Shown here: positions 1 to 7,498 of the stretch, piece by piece
How positions within the stretch are numbered: position 1 is the stretch's first letter
Layout: every line of letters begins with the position of its first letter
From: Muribaculaceae bacterium
GTDB taxonomy: Bacteria > Cyanobacteriota > Vampirovibrionia > Gastranaerophilales > Gastranaerophilaceae
Reading direction: 5' to 3'
DNA length: 41,471 bases
Assembly: GCA_023665935.1 (NCBI GenBank)
Contig: JAMPCZ010000004.1
Coordinates: forward strand, 1-41,471
Program-made: the position numbers and the translations under genes
The notes under the pieces: model-generated
Told to the model about the DNA's origin: nothing
The model's input: the letters and a program-made list of their open reading frames with translations, nothing else
The model's database searches: none

Positions 1-1
1 T

Positions 2-484
2 GCTACAAGGACTTACAGCACCATTTATAACGTCCCGACAGGGCGCAGCAATTATAACTATAATTACAAAAATATAAATCCGTATACAAAAGATTTGGCA
101 CGCATTGAAGACTACCTGTTCGGGAAAACATATATGGGCGAATCTGCCGAAACCAGGTTAAATCGAATAGAAAAAGAGTTGTTTAACAAGACTTATCCGT
201 CACTTAATATAGCACAGCGGATGAATCGTGCACTGGAAAACTACAGAGATGATTATTATAATCGAAACTATTTATCGCAGTATTACAGTAATTCGCTTTC
301 TCCAACAGCAAGAATAAGAAACCGATTTACAGGTCAACCTACGGGATTCACTCCGCCAATATATACTTCACCATTTGGCAGCGGCTTTTCAGGAATAAAT
401 CAATCATTTTCATCAAATCGAGGATATGGCTATAACAATTATATTCCGGCAAATACCGGAATGGGTGTGCATATATTAAATTAG
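2..484 (+). CDS. Repeat-module hypothetical protein, 5'-truncated by window edge
   Basis: The reading frame is open from base 2, so the gene begins outside the window; an internal TTG at 95 is not the likely start because the same frame continues upstream without a stop. The visible 160 residues begin with a Tyr/Asn-rich stretch. Next comes a module with LFGKTYMGESAETRLNRIE followed by KELFNKTYPSLNIAQRMNRA, two tandem versions of a pattern [L/E]F.KTY...s...R.nR. I recall such modules from uncharacterised Melainabacteria proteins, but cannot name a function. The rest is Tyr/Asn/Gly/Ser-rich low complexity, which suggests an exported or surface protein. It ends with TAG 84 bases before glmS. 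Confidence 0.7.
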   Translation, partial: ATRTYSTIYNVPTGRSNYNYNYKNINPYTKDLARIEDYLFGKTYMGESAETRLNRIEKELFNKTYPSLNIAQRMNRALENYRDDYYNRNYLSQYYSNSLSPTARIRNRFTGQPTGFTPPIYTSPFGSGFSGINQSFSSNRGYGYNNYIPANTGMGVHILN

Positions 485-568
485 ATGTAAAAATTTTATA
501 AAGGTATTAATTTTCGAGTGTTTTAATGATACTATGTAATAGTACAGATAGATGGGAGAACTGCAATT

Positions 569-2413
569 ATGTGTGGTATCGTTGGATACGTTGGAAATAA
601 ACCTGCAATTGATATATTGGTAGACGGATTGGAACAACTTGAATATAGAGGTTATGATTCCTCAGGAGTTGCGCTAAAATGTGCAAATTCAATAAATATT
701 TATAAGGCAGAAGGCAAGTTAAAAAATCTGCGCGAAGAACTTGCACCGCACGCTTATGAACTGGCTAAGTCTACAACCGGTATCGGGCATATCAGATGGG
801 CAACACACGGAGCTCCTAATGTTATAAATGCTCACCCTCATACTTGTAATTGCGGAAATTTGGCAGTTGTACACAACGGTATTATTGAAAATTATAAGGA
901 ATTGAGAGCCGAATTGGAAGCCAATGGCTGTGTATTTAAATCTCAAACTGATACAGAAACCGTAGCACATTTGATTGCGTCTTTATATGAAACATCAAAG
1001 GACTTAAAAGATGCTGTACAAAAAGCTGCTAAAAAGCTGCAAGGAGCTTATGCCCTTTGTATTATGCACAACGATGAGCCAAATATCATTGTCGCAACCA
1101 AGAGAAATGCTCCGCTGATTGTGGGCGTCGGAGAAAATGAATTTTATGTTGCATCTGATGTACCTGCGTTTATCAAACATACAAAACGTGCAGTTTATCT
1201 AAACGATAATGAAGTTGTAAAATTAACACAAACGGCTATCGAATTGGAAAATGAAAACGGCGTTGCACTGACTCCAAAAGTTGAATTATTACCTTGGGAG
1301 CCTGTTGCTCTTAGTAAAATGGGCTACAAGCATTTTATGTTGAAAGAAATACATGAACAACCTGATGTAATCAGAAATATTTTGGTTGGTAAGCTTCACA
1401 CACCTGAATCCAATATTATTTTGGACGAAGTTAAGCTGACAAAAGAAACTTTAAAAAATCTAAACAGAATTCAAATTATTGCTTGCGGAACCTCGCTTCA
1501 CGCAGCTATGATTGGTAAATACATCATTGAAAATTTCTGTTCAATTCCTGTTGATGTGGAGGCATCCAGCGAATATATTTATAGAAAGACCGTGACTGAT
1601 GAGCATACTCTTGTTATCGGAGTTTCTCAATCGGGAGAAACCGCAGATACATTGACTGCGATTAAACAATCAAAGGCAAGAGGTTCGCATATTTTGATTA
1701 TAACTAACCGTCCGGATAGTGCAATGGCAAGAGAAGCAGACAGTTTGATTCCTGTAAGTGCAGGTATTGAGGTCTCTGTTGCCGCAACAAAATCATATAT
1801 TGCGCAGTTAACATCGTTCTATCTTTTGGCGTTATATATGTCGGAAGTCAAAGGTTCAATGGAAAAATCCGACTTAACTAACCTCAAATCCGAAATTTTA
1901 CTTTTGCCGCAAAAGATTGAGCAAATTTTGGCGCACAAAGAAAATATACAGGCTTGCGCTAGAAAATATGCAAACACTCGCGATTTCATCTATATAGCAC
2001 GTGGAATTAACTATCCTACAGCTTTAGAAGGGGCATTAAAGTTGAAAGAAATCAGTTATATTAACGCAACCGGTTACCCAGCAGGAGAGTTAAAACACGG
2101 ACCTATTGCAATGCTTGATGAAACAATGCCGGTACTCTCGATTCTTATGAACGGCAGCGTTTATGAAAAGCTGTTGTCTAACAGTGAAGAAGCAAAAGCG
2201 CGTAACGCCAGGATGATTGCATTGACAAATTCATCAGATTCAAAGCTTGATGATTTGTTTGATTATATCATTAAAGTTCCTGATGTAACAGAGCTGCTTT
2301 CTCCGATAATTGCTATGATTCCGCTGCAATTGATTGCCTATTATATCGCAGAATTTCTTGGCAAAGATGTTGACCAGCCGAGAAATCTTGCAAAATCTGT
2401 TACTGTAGAATAA
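569..2413 (+). CDS. glmS: Glutamine--fructose-6-phosphate aminotransferase (isomerizing)
   Basis: Makes glucosamine-6-phosphate from fructose-6-phosphate and glutamine, the first committed step towards UDP-GlcNAc for peptidoglycan and surface glycans. The 614 residues match the family length. The start MCGIVGYVG exposes the catalytic Cys2 of the class II glutaminase domain, which also shows HIRWATHG and HNGIIENY. Two SIS sugar-isomerase domains follow (IACGTSLHA, SQSGETADT, ARGINYPTALEGALKLKEI), and the end LAKSVTVE is the family C-terminus. A GGGAG ribosome binding site lies about 10 nt before ATG. No glmS ribozyme is evident in the 84-nt leader. A small gene follows 15 nt downstream, probably co-transcribed. 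Confidence 0.98.
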   Translation: MCGIVGYVGNKPAIDILVDGLEQLEYRGYDSSGVALKCANSINIYKAEGKLKNLREELAPHAYELAKSTTGIGHIRWATHGAPNVINAHPHTCNCGNLAVVHNGIIENYKELRAELEANGCVFKSQTDTETVAHLIASLYETSKDLKDAVQKAAKKLQGAYALCIMHNDEPNIIVATKRNAPLIVGVGENEFYVASDVPAFIKHTKRAVYLNDNEVVKLTQTAIELENENGVALTPKVELLPWEPVALSKMGYKHFMLKEIHEQPDVIRNILVGKLHTPESNIILDEVKLTKETLKNLNRIQIIACGTSLHAAMIGKYIIENFCSIPVDVEASSEYIYRKTVTDEHTLVIGVSQSGETADTLTAIKQSKARGSHILIITNRPDSAMAREADSLIPVSAGIEVSVAATKSYIAQLTSFYLLALYMSEVKGSMEKSDLTNLKSEILLLPQKIEQILAHKENIQACARKYANTRDFIYIARGINYPTALEGALKLKEISYINATGYPAGELKHGPIAMLDETMPVLSILMNGSVYEKLLSNSEEAKARNARMIALTNSSDSKLDDLFDYIIKVPDVTELLSPIIAMIPLQLIAYYIAEFLGKDVDQPRNLAKSVTVE

Positions 2414-2428
2414 GGAGCCTGATTAAAC

Positions 2429-2587
2429 ATGATTTTGTCAGATGTTGTGTGCATACCATATAGTAAACCAGTCAACAGCAGCCAAATTGAAACCGTATTA
2501 TCTGATACTTACGGCGAAATTATCCGGTGGGCAGTTATTGGTGTTACAGATGATAAATTAAAGATTTGCCTGTCATATATTAAATAA
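2429..2587 (+). CDS. Small 52-aa protein downstream of glmS
   Basis: The ATG at 2429 follows an AAGGAG site that overlaps the glmS stop codon region by spacing (TAAGGAG...ATG, about 9 nt). The frame runs 52 codons to TAA and starts MILSDVVCIPYSKPV, with two short hydrophobic beta-like stretches (EIIRWAVIGV, LKICLSYIK). It looks like a small folded cytosolic protein, with no membrane segment or signal peptide. I do not recognise the family. The strong ribosome binding site and its placement directly after glmS support it as real; the short length is the main reason for doubt. It converges on the ferredoxin gene, 10 bases away. Confidence 0.6.
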   Translation: MILSDVVCIPYSKPVNSSQIETVLSDTYGEIIRWAVIGVTDDKLKICLSYIK

Positions 2588-2597
2588 GCAGTCATAT

Positions 2598-2783
2598 TTA
2601 ATAATCATTCAAAGAAATTGCGTTAACCGGACAAATTATTGCGGCATCAATACATAAATCTTCAGTTGTATCAATTTTGTCTGAGTTTATTATGGCTTTT
2701 GCGCCCTGAATATCAAAAACTTCAGGATTGATTATTGAACATGCCCCGCAGCCAACGCAAGTATCAAGTATACTTATATACAT
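2598..2783 (-). CDS. Single-cluster 4Fe-4S ferredoxin
   Basis: A 61-residue electron carrier. C9, C12 and C15 (CVGCGAC) and C51 in a CPV motif are the expected four ligands of one [4Fe-4S] cluster, with a further C44. The length and the single-cluster arrangement match the short soluble ferredoxins of anaerobes. The start is set by GGAGG 8 nt upstream of ATG. That site lies in the 3' arm of a perfect 14-bp hairpin (2784-2820, separate entry), so translation or transcription into this gene may be controlled by RNA structure. It lies 67 bases downstream of thrB on the same strand. The partner oxidoreductase cannot be told from the context. Confidence 0.93.
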   Translation of the reverse strand: MYISILDTCVGCGACSIINPEVFDIQGAKAIINSDKIDTTEDLCIDAAIICPVNAISLNDY

Positions 2784-2820
2784 AAAAAGACCTCCATTAA
2801 CATATTATGGAAGTCTTTTT
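2784..2820 (-). terminator. 14-bp hairpin with U5 tail burying the ferredoxin RBS
   Basis: Read on the - strand, AAAAAGACTTCCAT (2820-2807) pairs along its whole length with ATGGAGGTCTTTTT (2797-2784), with one G-U pair and a 9-nt loop. The 3' arm contains the ferredoxin GGAGG and ends in TTTTT directly before ATG (2783). It looks like an intrinsic terminator for thrB, and also works as a U-tailed hairpin on the + strand after glmS. Because the RBS is inside the stem it may also act as a translational lock. Confidence 0.75.
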
Positions 2821-2850
2821 GCTATTAAATAACCCTATTTAGGGTAATAT

Positions 2851-3801
2851 TTAGCCTTCATCATTAGAAATAATTTGTGCACCGTTATTTTCTACAGATA
2901 ACGTCTTTAACGTACATTTGATGTTTTGATCAGCCCAGGTTTCACGGATAACTTCTTTGATTTTATCCACGTTATTCTTCTCAGAAATCACAAGAATCGA
3001 GGAACCTGCACCGCTCAGCACACAGCCCAAAACATTTTCAAAATGTTTCAAGTTCTCAATGATTTTGTCTAAGCCCGGAACAAGCTTCATTCTGTATGGC
3101 TGATGCAGTCTGTCATGCAGTGCCAGTTTCATTAATTCAGAATCTTTTGTATGGACAGCTTCAACAAACATTGCTAAACGTTTTGCATTGAATACGGCAT
3201 CTTTCATTGGTACCTCAGACGGTAAAACAGAGCGTGCAATATCTGTTGATAGTTCAAAATCCGGAACACAAACGGTTACAGCCCACTCATCCGGCCATTC
3301 CAATTTTCGATAAACAACGCTGCCGTCATCTTCTTGAGAGGATATAACAAGCCCGCCAACTATTGCAGGTGTAATATTATCAGGATGACCTTCAATTTCA
3401 GAAGCAATAGATAATAGTGCAACTTCATCAGCAGGACGACCAAGAAGCTCATTTGCTGCAATTAACGCACCTACAATAACAGAGGAGGAGCTGCCTAAAC
3501 CTCTTGCAACCGGTATATTCGAGTGAATATTTATTTTAAGTTCACTTGGGGTTTGACCGATTGAATTATACAGCAATTCAACTGCTTTATACACAATACT
3601 GTTTTCATCAGACGGTATATGATCCAATGATAATTGGTCAATAGAATCCGTATCCGCAAGCACGTTGATTTCTATGCCTGTACCGGGTAAAACGGTTTCT
3701 TCAATAGTAATTGTGTTATATATAGGCAACGCCATTCCCAAACAATCGAACCCCGGTCCGATATTGGCTGTAGTTGCCGGAACTTTTACACTTACTTTCA
3801 T
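2851..3801 (-). CDS. thrB: Homoserine kinase
   Basis: Phosphorylates L-homoserine with ATP, the step before threonine synthase. The 316 residues are the usual length for this GHMP-family kinase. Visible family features are the N-terminal VPATTANIGPGFDCLGMAL, the phosphate-binding loop PVARGLGSSSS at residues 97-107 and a C-terminal CVLSGAGSSI. The start codon is followed by MKVSVKVPATTANIG, which fits the family. The neighbouring threonine and homoserine genes usually found with it are absent here. The gene diverges from the MnmC-like gene across a 109-bp spacer. A reverse-strand AAAGGGA about 8 nt before ATG serves as the ribosome binding site. Confidence 0.97.
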   Translation of the reverse strand: MKVSVKVPATTANIGPGFDCLGMALPIYNTITIEETVLPGTGIEINVLADTDSIDQLSLDHIPSDENSIVYKAVELLYNSIGQTPSELKINIHSNIPVARGLGSSSSVIVGALIAANELLGRPADEVALLSIASEIEGHPDNITPAIVGGLVISSQEDDGSVVYRKLEWPDEWAVTVCVPDFELSTDIARSVLPSEVPMKDAVFNAKRLAMFVEAVHTKDSELMKLALHDRLHQPYRMKLVPGLDKIIENLKHFENVLGCVLSGAGSSILVISEKNNVDKIKEVIRETWADQNIKCTLKTLSVENNGAQIISNDEG

Positions 3802-3875
3802 ATATAAATTTCCCTTTCTAACTAATTATACCAAAAACAGGGGCAAATATGACAAAATAAGCAAATGTTAAGAAA

Positions 3876-3904
3876 TTGCAATACATATAAAAGTGGTGTA
3901 AAAT
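3876..3904 (+). promoter_or_regulatory. Promoter predicting a leaderless mRNA for the 3911 gene
   Basis: TTGCAA (3876-3881), a 17-nt spacer and TAAAAT (3899-3904) form a good sigma-70-type promoter. Six bases separate the -10 box from the ATG at 3911, so transcription should begin at or next to the start codon. No Shine-Dalgarno at useful spacing is present. Confidence 0.7.
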
Positions 3905-3910
3905 AGGACT

Positions 3911-5146
3911 ATGTACGACTTTCACCCATATTTTACTGCTGACGGCTCTGTGGGGCTGTTCAGTCCTGAGTATAATGATATCTATCACAGCGCAACCGGT
4001 GCGTTAACAGAAGCAATGCAAAAATTTGTTTCACCGATTGATATTAACGCTCTTGCTCAAAAAAAATCGGTGAAAGTTTTAGATATTTGTTATGGAATTG
4101 GATATAATTCAAAAAGTTTTTTGAATAAAATTCTTTCGCTTACAGAAACAAGTATCGGTTCGATATATACCAATAATCACCACAAGGATAGAGCGACCTT
4201 ATCGCCATGTAACGACAAGGTATATTCCGATAATATCTTTAGCAAGATTTCTGTAACCGCTGTAGATAATGATAAAATTTTAACTTTTCTATCACCATTT
4301 ATAAAAACCGGAGAAAAGAATATTAAAAATAAAAATTTTGATTTTGAGTACAAAACCATAGAAAAATATCTTGAAAATGACAACAATATTCAAAAACCAG
4401 AAATTAATAAATTAATAAATTTTTCAATTTTAAAAAATTTATTGGAAAATCAGCCTGATTTTATCGTGAATCCGCACCTGGAGGCTATTTTGACCTCATC
4501 TAAGTACAAAAGATATATTGACTCAGATTTAAAGGGGTTATATTACTTTTATAAATATAAGTCAGGTAAAGTTAACCATGTCGGGGGCTTATTAAGCTTC
4601 TTACATAATATATATTATCGGAATATATCTAAGCGTATGGAAAAGCGACTAAAAGCCCTTAATTTACACAATCTTGATTTTAATCTAAAAATAGGTGATG
4701 CGCGAGATATTATAAAGCATGATGATACAACCTATGATTTTATATTTTTGGATGCTTTCACCCCTTCAAAATGTCCGTGCTTATGGTCGTATGAGTTTTT
4801 CAATTTACTTTTCAAACACTTAAACAATGACGGAATTATTTTAACTTATTCATCATCAGCCGCTATCCGAGCTGCAATGATAGAAGCAGGGTTCGTCATC
4901 GGTGAAAATTTTAATCCGAAAGAAAATAAAACGATGGGGACAATCGCAGCAAAAAATAAAAGTCATATAAAATATCCGCTCTCAGAATTCGATTTAGGGC
5001 TCCTTAAAACTTCTGCGGGTATATTTTATCGTGACAAAAATTTAACAGGGCAAAACGAGGCTATTATCGAGCGGCGAAAATCTGATGTAAAAAATAGTAC
5101 AAGAATCTCTAGTTCAAAATACAAAAAGTTGCATAATCATGGCTAA
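3911..5146 (+). CDS. MnmC-like (DUF752) SAM-dependent methyltransferase
   Basis: Resembles the methyltransferase domain of MnmC, which finishes 5-methylaminomethyl-uridine in the tRNA wobble position. Features: YHSATGALTEAMQKFV near residue 27, the SAM loop VLDICYGIGYNS near residue 58, and the signature DFIFLDAFTPSKCPCLW with ILTYSSSAAIRAAMIEAGF in the C-terminal third. At 411 residues it is longer than a bare domain: about 130 Asn/Lys-rich residues separate the SAM loop from the rest, and a basic tail follows. There is no FAD oxidase domain as in fused MnmC. The start is the ATG placed by a promoter only 6 nt upstream. The substrate is inferred from the family only. Confidence 0.85.
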   Translation: MYDFHPYFTADGSVGLFSPEYNDIYHSATGALTEAMQKFVSPIDINALAQKKSVKVLDICYGIGYNSKSFLNKILSLTETSIGSIYTNNHHKDRATLSPCNDKVYSDNIFSKISVTAVDNDKILTFLSPFIKTGEKNIKNKNFDFEYKTIEKYLENDNNIQKPEINKLINFSILKNLLENQPDFIVNPHLEAILTSSKYKRYIDSDLKGLYYFYKYKSGKVNHVGGLLSFLHNIYYRNISKRMEKRLKALNLHNLDFNLKIGDARDIIKHDDTTYDFIFLDAFTPSKCPCLWSYEFFNLLFKHLNNDGIILTYSSSAAIRAAMIEAGFVIGENFNPKENKTMGTIAAKNKSHIKYPLSEFDLGLLKTSAGIFYRDKNLTGQNEAIIERRKSDVKNSTRISSSKYKKLHNHG

Positions 5147-5178
5147 ATTATTATAAGTATATATCTAAGCGTTATATG

Positions 5179-5394
5179 TTATTCTTTATCAATTTTTTTT
5201 AAACAAATTTCGTACCCAAGAAGGTTTGCAAAAAATTCTACATCGTTAAAATCCAGCGAACCTTTGCGCATTTTGTGCGATAACCCGTCCATAGTATACT
5301 TTTTATCACTGTTTTCAGTCGCTAGTTTGGCTAGTTGTGTAAGTGTAATGCACTCCTTTGCAAGCAAAATTTTTACAAACTCTCTTACTGCCAT
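5179..5394 (-). CDS. Small Cro/C1-like HTH protein
   Basis: A 71-residue protein. Residues about 6-60 (VKILLAKECITLTQLAKLAT... LSHKMRKGSLDFNDVEFFANLLGYEI) follow the helix pattern of a lambda-repressor-like helix-turn-helix: the TQLAKLA helix, a recognition-helix region LSHKMRKG, and FNDVEFFANLLG as the closing helices. It is likely a DNA-binding regulator. GGAGGG about 6 nt before ATG sets the start. It diverges from the prepilin gene at 5466 across 71 bp that hold a 14-bp palindrome (5409-5422). Control of that prepilin or of itself is an inference from position only. Confidence 0.7.
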   Translation of the reverse strand: MAVREFVKILLAKECITLTQLAKLATENSDKKYTMDGLSHKMRKGSLDFNDVEFFANLLGYEICLKKIDKE

Positions 5395-5408
5395 TTATAC
5401 CCTCCAAA

Positions 5409-5422
5409 ATATAGAACTATAT
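5409..5422. promoter_or_regulatory. Palindrome, candidate operator between HTH gene and prepilin
   Basis: ATATAG-AA-CTATAT, with perfect 6-bp arms, lies in the 71-bp divergent spacer between the small HTH gene and the prepilin gene, just upstream of the HTH ribosome binding site. It is the only clear palindrome in the spacer. Its role as the binding site of the adjacent HTH protein is inference. Confidence 0.35.
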
Positions 5423-5465
5423 ATCTAATATTGCTTAATAAAATACTGGAAAGGGGAAATTTTTA

Positions 5466-6149
5466 ATGAAAGTTGGTTTTACTTTAGCTGAAGTTCTGAT
5501 AACAATAGGAATAATTGGCATTGTCGCAGCCTTAACTATCCCCGCATTACTCCAAAAAAATTTTGAAAAACGCACAATTACTCAATTACGAGCTACACAA
5601 TCAATACTTTCTAATGCAATTAGAATGGCTGAGGAAGAGCACGGAACAATGGATGGCTGGAGTCAAAATCGAAAAGAAGACGCAACCACTGCAACTCTTT
5701 TTGCGAATAATTTAAAGCCATATTTAAAGCTGGCATTAGATTGCGGGGTTAATGCCAGCAAGGGTAAATGCCTATATAATGGAAATTATAAACTAAAATC
5801 CGGGGCGAATACTGCATTTCATCATGCAAGCAGTAACAGATATTATAAATTTAAGCTGTAAAACGGTTCTTCTATATGGTTGCGAGCTAATACAACCAGC
5901 AATACTCGTTTTGGCGTTATGGCAGTCGCAAACTTTTTTGTTGATACAAACGGAGTTCATTCACCTAATCACTGGGGAAAAGACGTATTTGAATTTGTAT
6001 ATTATCCAGGGGTAGGGCTTATTCCGGAAGGTGCCCCGGGTACTCTATATGATTACAAAAGCAATTGTCTTGATAAAAATGCCACAGGATACGGCTGCGC
6101 GTATTATGTGTTAAATTTTCAAAATATGAACTATTTGCACTCAAAATAA
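5466..6149 (+). pseudogene. Prepilin-like gene interrupted by an in-frame TAA
   Basis: The N-terminus MKVGFTLAEVLITIGIIGIV is a type III (prepilin) signal: a short basic leader, G before F, Glu5, then a hydrophobic helix. The frame stops at TAA 5859-5861 after 131 residues. The same frame then stays open to 6149 and encodes NGSSIWLRANTT, VDTNGVHSPNHWGKDVFEF and TGYGCAYYVLNFQNMNYLHSK. These align with the intact prepilin at 34095-34751 (KVKLLNGTFIWW, VDVNGLAGPNQWGTDLFEM, TGFGCAWYVLTFGDMNYLKNK). The stop sits where that homologue has its second Leu (KLLNG against KL-stop-NG), so one T-to-A change of TTA explains it. The RBS AAAGGGG is good. Recent decay, a sequence error or readthrough are all possible. 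Confidence 0.85.
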
Positions 6150-6163
6150 TAAATTATTATAAT
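6135..6163 (+). promoter_or_regulatory. Promoter predicting a leaderless mRNA for the 6170 gene
   Basis: TTGCAC (6135-6140), a 17-nt spacer and a perfect TATAAT (6158-6163). The ATG at 6170 follows after 6 bases with no Shine-Dalgarno. The -35 box lies inside the last codons of the broken prepilin gene. Confidence 0.75.
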
Positions 6164-6169
6164 TGTGTT

Positions 6170-7498
6170 ATGGATACGTATGATATAGTTGTTATTGGCG
6201 GAGGAACTGCAGGTTGCGCAGCCGCTTACATTTCAGGTAAACTCGGTCTGAAAACACTACTTATTGAGAAAACTCAAGTCCTGGGCGGAGCGATGACTTC
6301 AGGGTTAGTTGTTCCGATTATGAATACCGGAAAAAATCAGATTAACACTGAGTTTTATGAAAATTTAATTTCTGAATTAAAAAAAGTCGGTGGGCAATTG
6401 ACTTATCAAGAAAATCCCGGCTGGTTTAATCCTGAGATTCTGAAAATCATCTTGGATAAAATGATGGATGATGCAAATGTAGAGGTAGTGTTTAATACAG
6501 AGCTTCTTGAGGTCTTGCATGCAGATAAGCATATACGTGGACTGAAACTATCAGGCGAAACATTATCAATATGTACCGACAAGATATATAACGATAATAT
6601 TCCAACACAAAGAAGCAGTTTAAAAGCGGAAATATTATCAGAATATATCGAAGCGAAACACTTTATTGATGCTACAGGAAATTGTGATTTTTCTAAAAAA
6701 ATTAATTGTGAATTTTTAAATGACAGCACAGAATTTCAGCCGATGAGTTTGAGATTTTTGATGAGCGGCATTGACTGCGAAAAATTTGCCGATTGGATTG
6801 AAAAATTTGACTCAGACAGAACGGTAACAACTGTACAGAAAGATGAACATGGAATCCATTTTTCAACGGCTTACACCTGGGATAGCGATAAACAGTGGGC
6901 TTTAGCACCATATTTTAATTCCGCAGTAGAAGAAGGAATACTGAAAGATGAAGACAGGAACTATTTTCAGATGTTCAGTGTAGCCGGAATGCCCGGGACT
7001 GTAGCGTTTAACTGTCCAAGAATTATTGAAAATCTTAATCCTTCTAAGACTAAGGATGTTTCATATGCCCTAAAACTAGCAAGGGCAAGTATTCTAAGAC
7101 TTGCTGAATTTTGTAAAAAATATCTTCCGGGATTTGAAAAAGCTTATATATCAAACATCTCTGACGCAATTGGGGTAAGGGTTTCGAATAGAATTAAAGG
7201 TAAGTATATTTATACTATCGAAGATTTGAAATCAGGCAAAAAATTTGAAAATCCTGCACTTATTTCCAGCTATCCGATTGATGTACATAATAAGACAAAG
7301 GATAAATCAACGTGCGAAAAAGCGGGTGAATATCAACTTCCGATTGAAAGCTTAATGGCTGCGGATTATGATAATTTATTTGTTGCAGGGCGATGTTTAT
7401 CGGCTGATTACATGGCTCAAGGAGCCCTGAGAGTCCAAGCAAGCTGTTTTTCTATGGGAGAGTCAGTTGCAAAATACATAAAACAACAACTCACTTAA
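6170..7498 (+). CDS. FAD-dependent oxidoreductase (FAD_oxidored-type)
   Basis: A 442-residue flavoprotein. The N-terminal dinucleotide-binding fold is clear (DIVVIGGGTAGCAAAYISGKLGL, with Glu of LLIEK near residue 34), followed by VLGGAMTSGLVVP. The C-terminal part has LFVAGRCLSADYMAQGALRVQASCFSMGE, the second FAD contact usual for the 'FAD-dependent oxidoreductase, xanthan lyase-like' group of enzymes. No covalent-flavin motif is obvious. The substrate cannot be told. The start follows a TATAAT by 6 nt. Its end overlaps the end of the opposite-strand disulfide reductase by 4 bases. Confidence 0.88.
   Translation: MDTYDIVVIGGGTAGCAAAYISGKLGLKTLLIEKTQVLGGAMTSGLVVPIMNTGKNQINTEFYENLISELKKVGGQLTYQENPGWFNPEILKIILDKMMDDANVEVVFNTELLEVLHADKHIRGLKLSGETLSICTDKIYNDNIPTQRSSLKAEILSEYIEAKHFIDATGNCDFSKKINCEFLNDSTEFQPMSLRFLMSGIDCEKFADWIEKFDSDRTVTTVQKDEHGIHFSTAYTWDSDKQWALAPYFNSAVEEGILKDEDRNYFQMFSVAGMPGTVAFNCPRIIENLNPSKTKDVSYALKLARASILRLAEFCKKYLPGFEKAYISNISDAIGVRVSNRIKGKYIYTIEDLKSGKKFENPALISSYPIDVHNKTKDKSTCEKAGEYQLPIESLMAADYDNLFVAGRCLSADYMAQGALRVQASCFSMGESVAKYIKQQLT

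Noticed and set aside
485-568. glmS ribozyme or riboswitch upstream of glmS
   Set aside because: The 84-bp leader is too short and lacks the conserved core.
719-970. Antisense open frames inside glmS, dnaX, ldcA and others
   Set aside because: They are shadows of real genes with no ribosome binding site or recognisable protein features.
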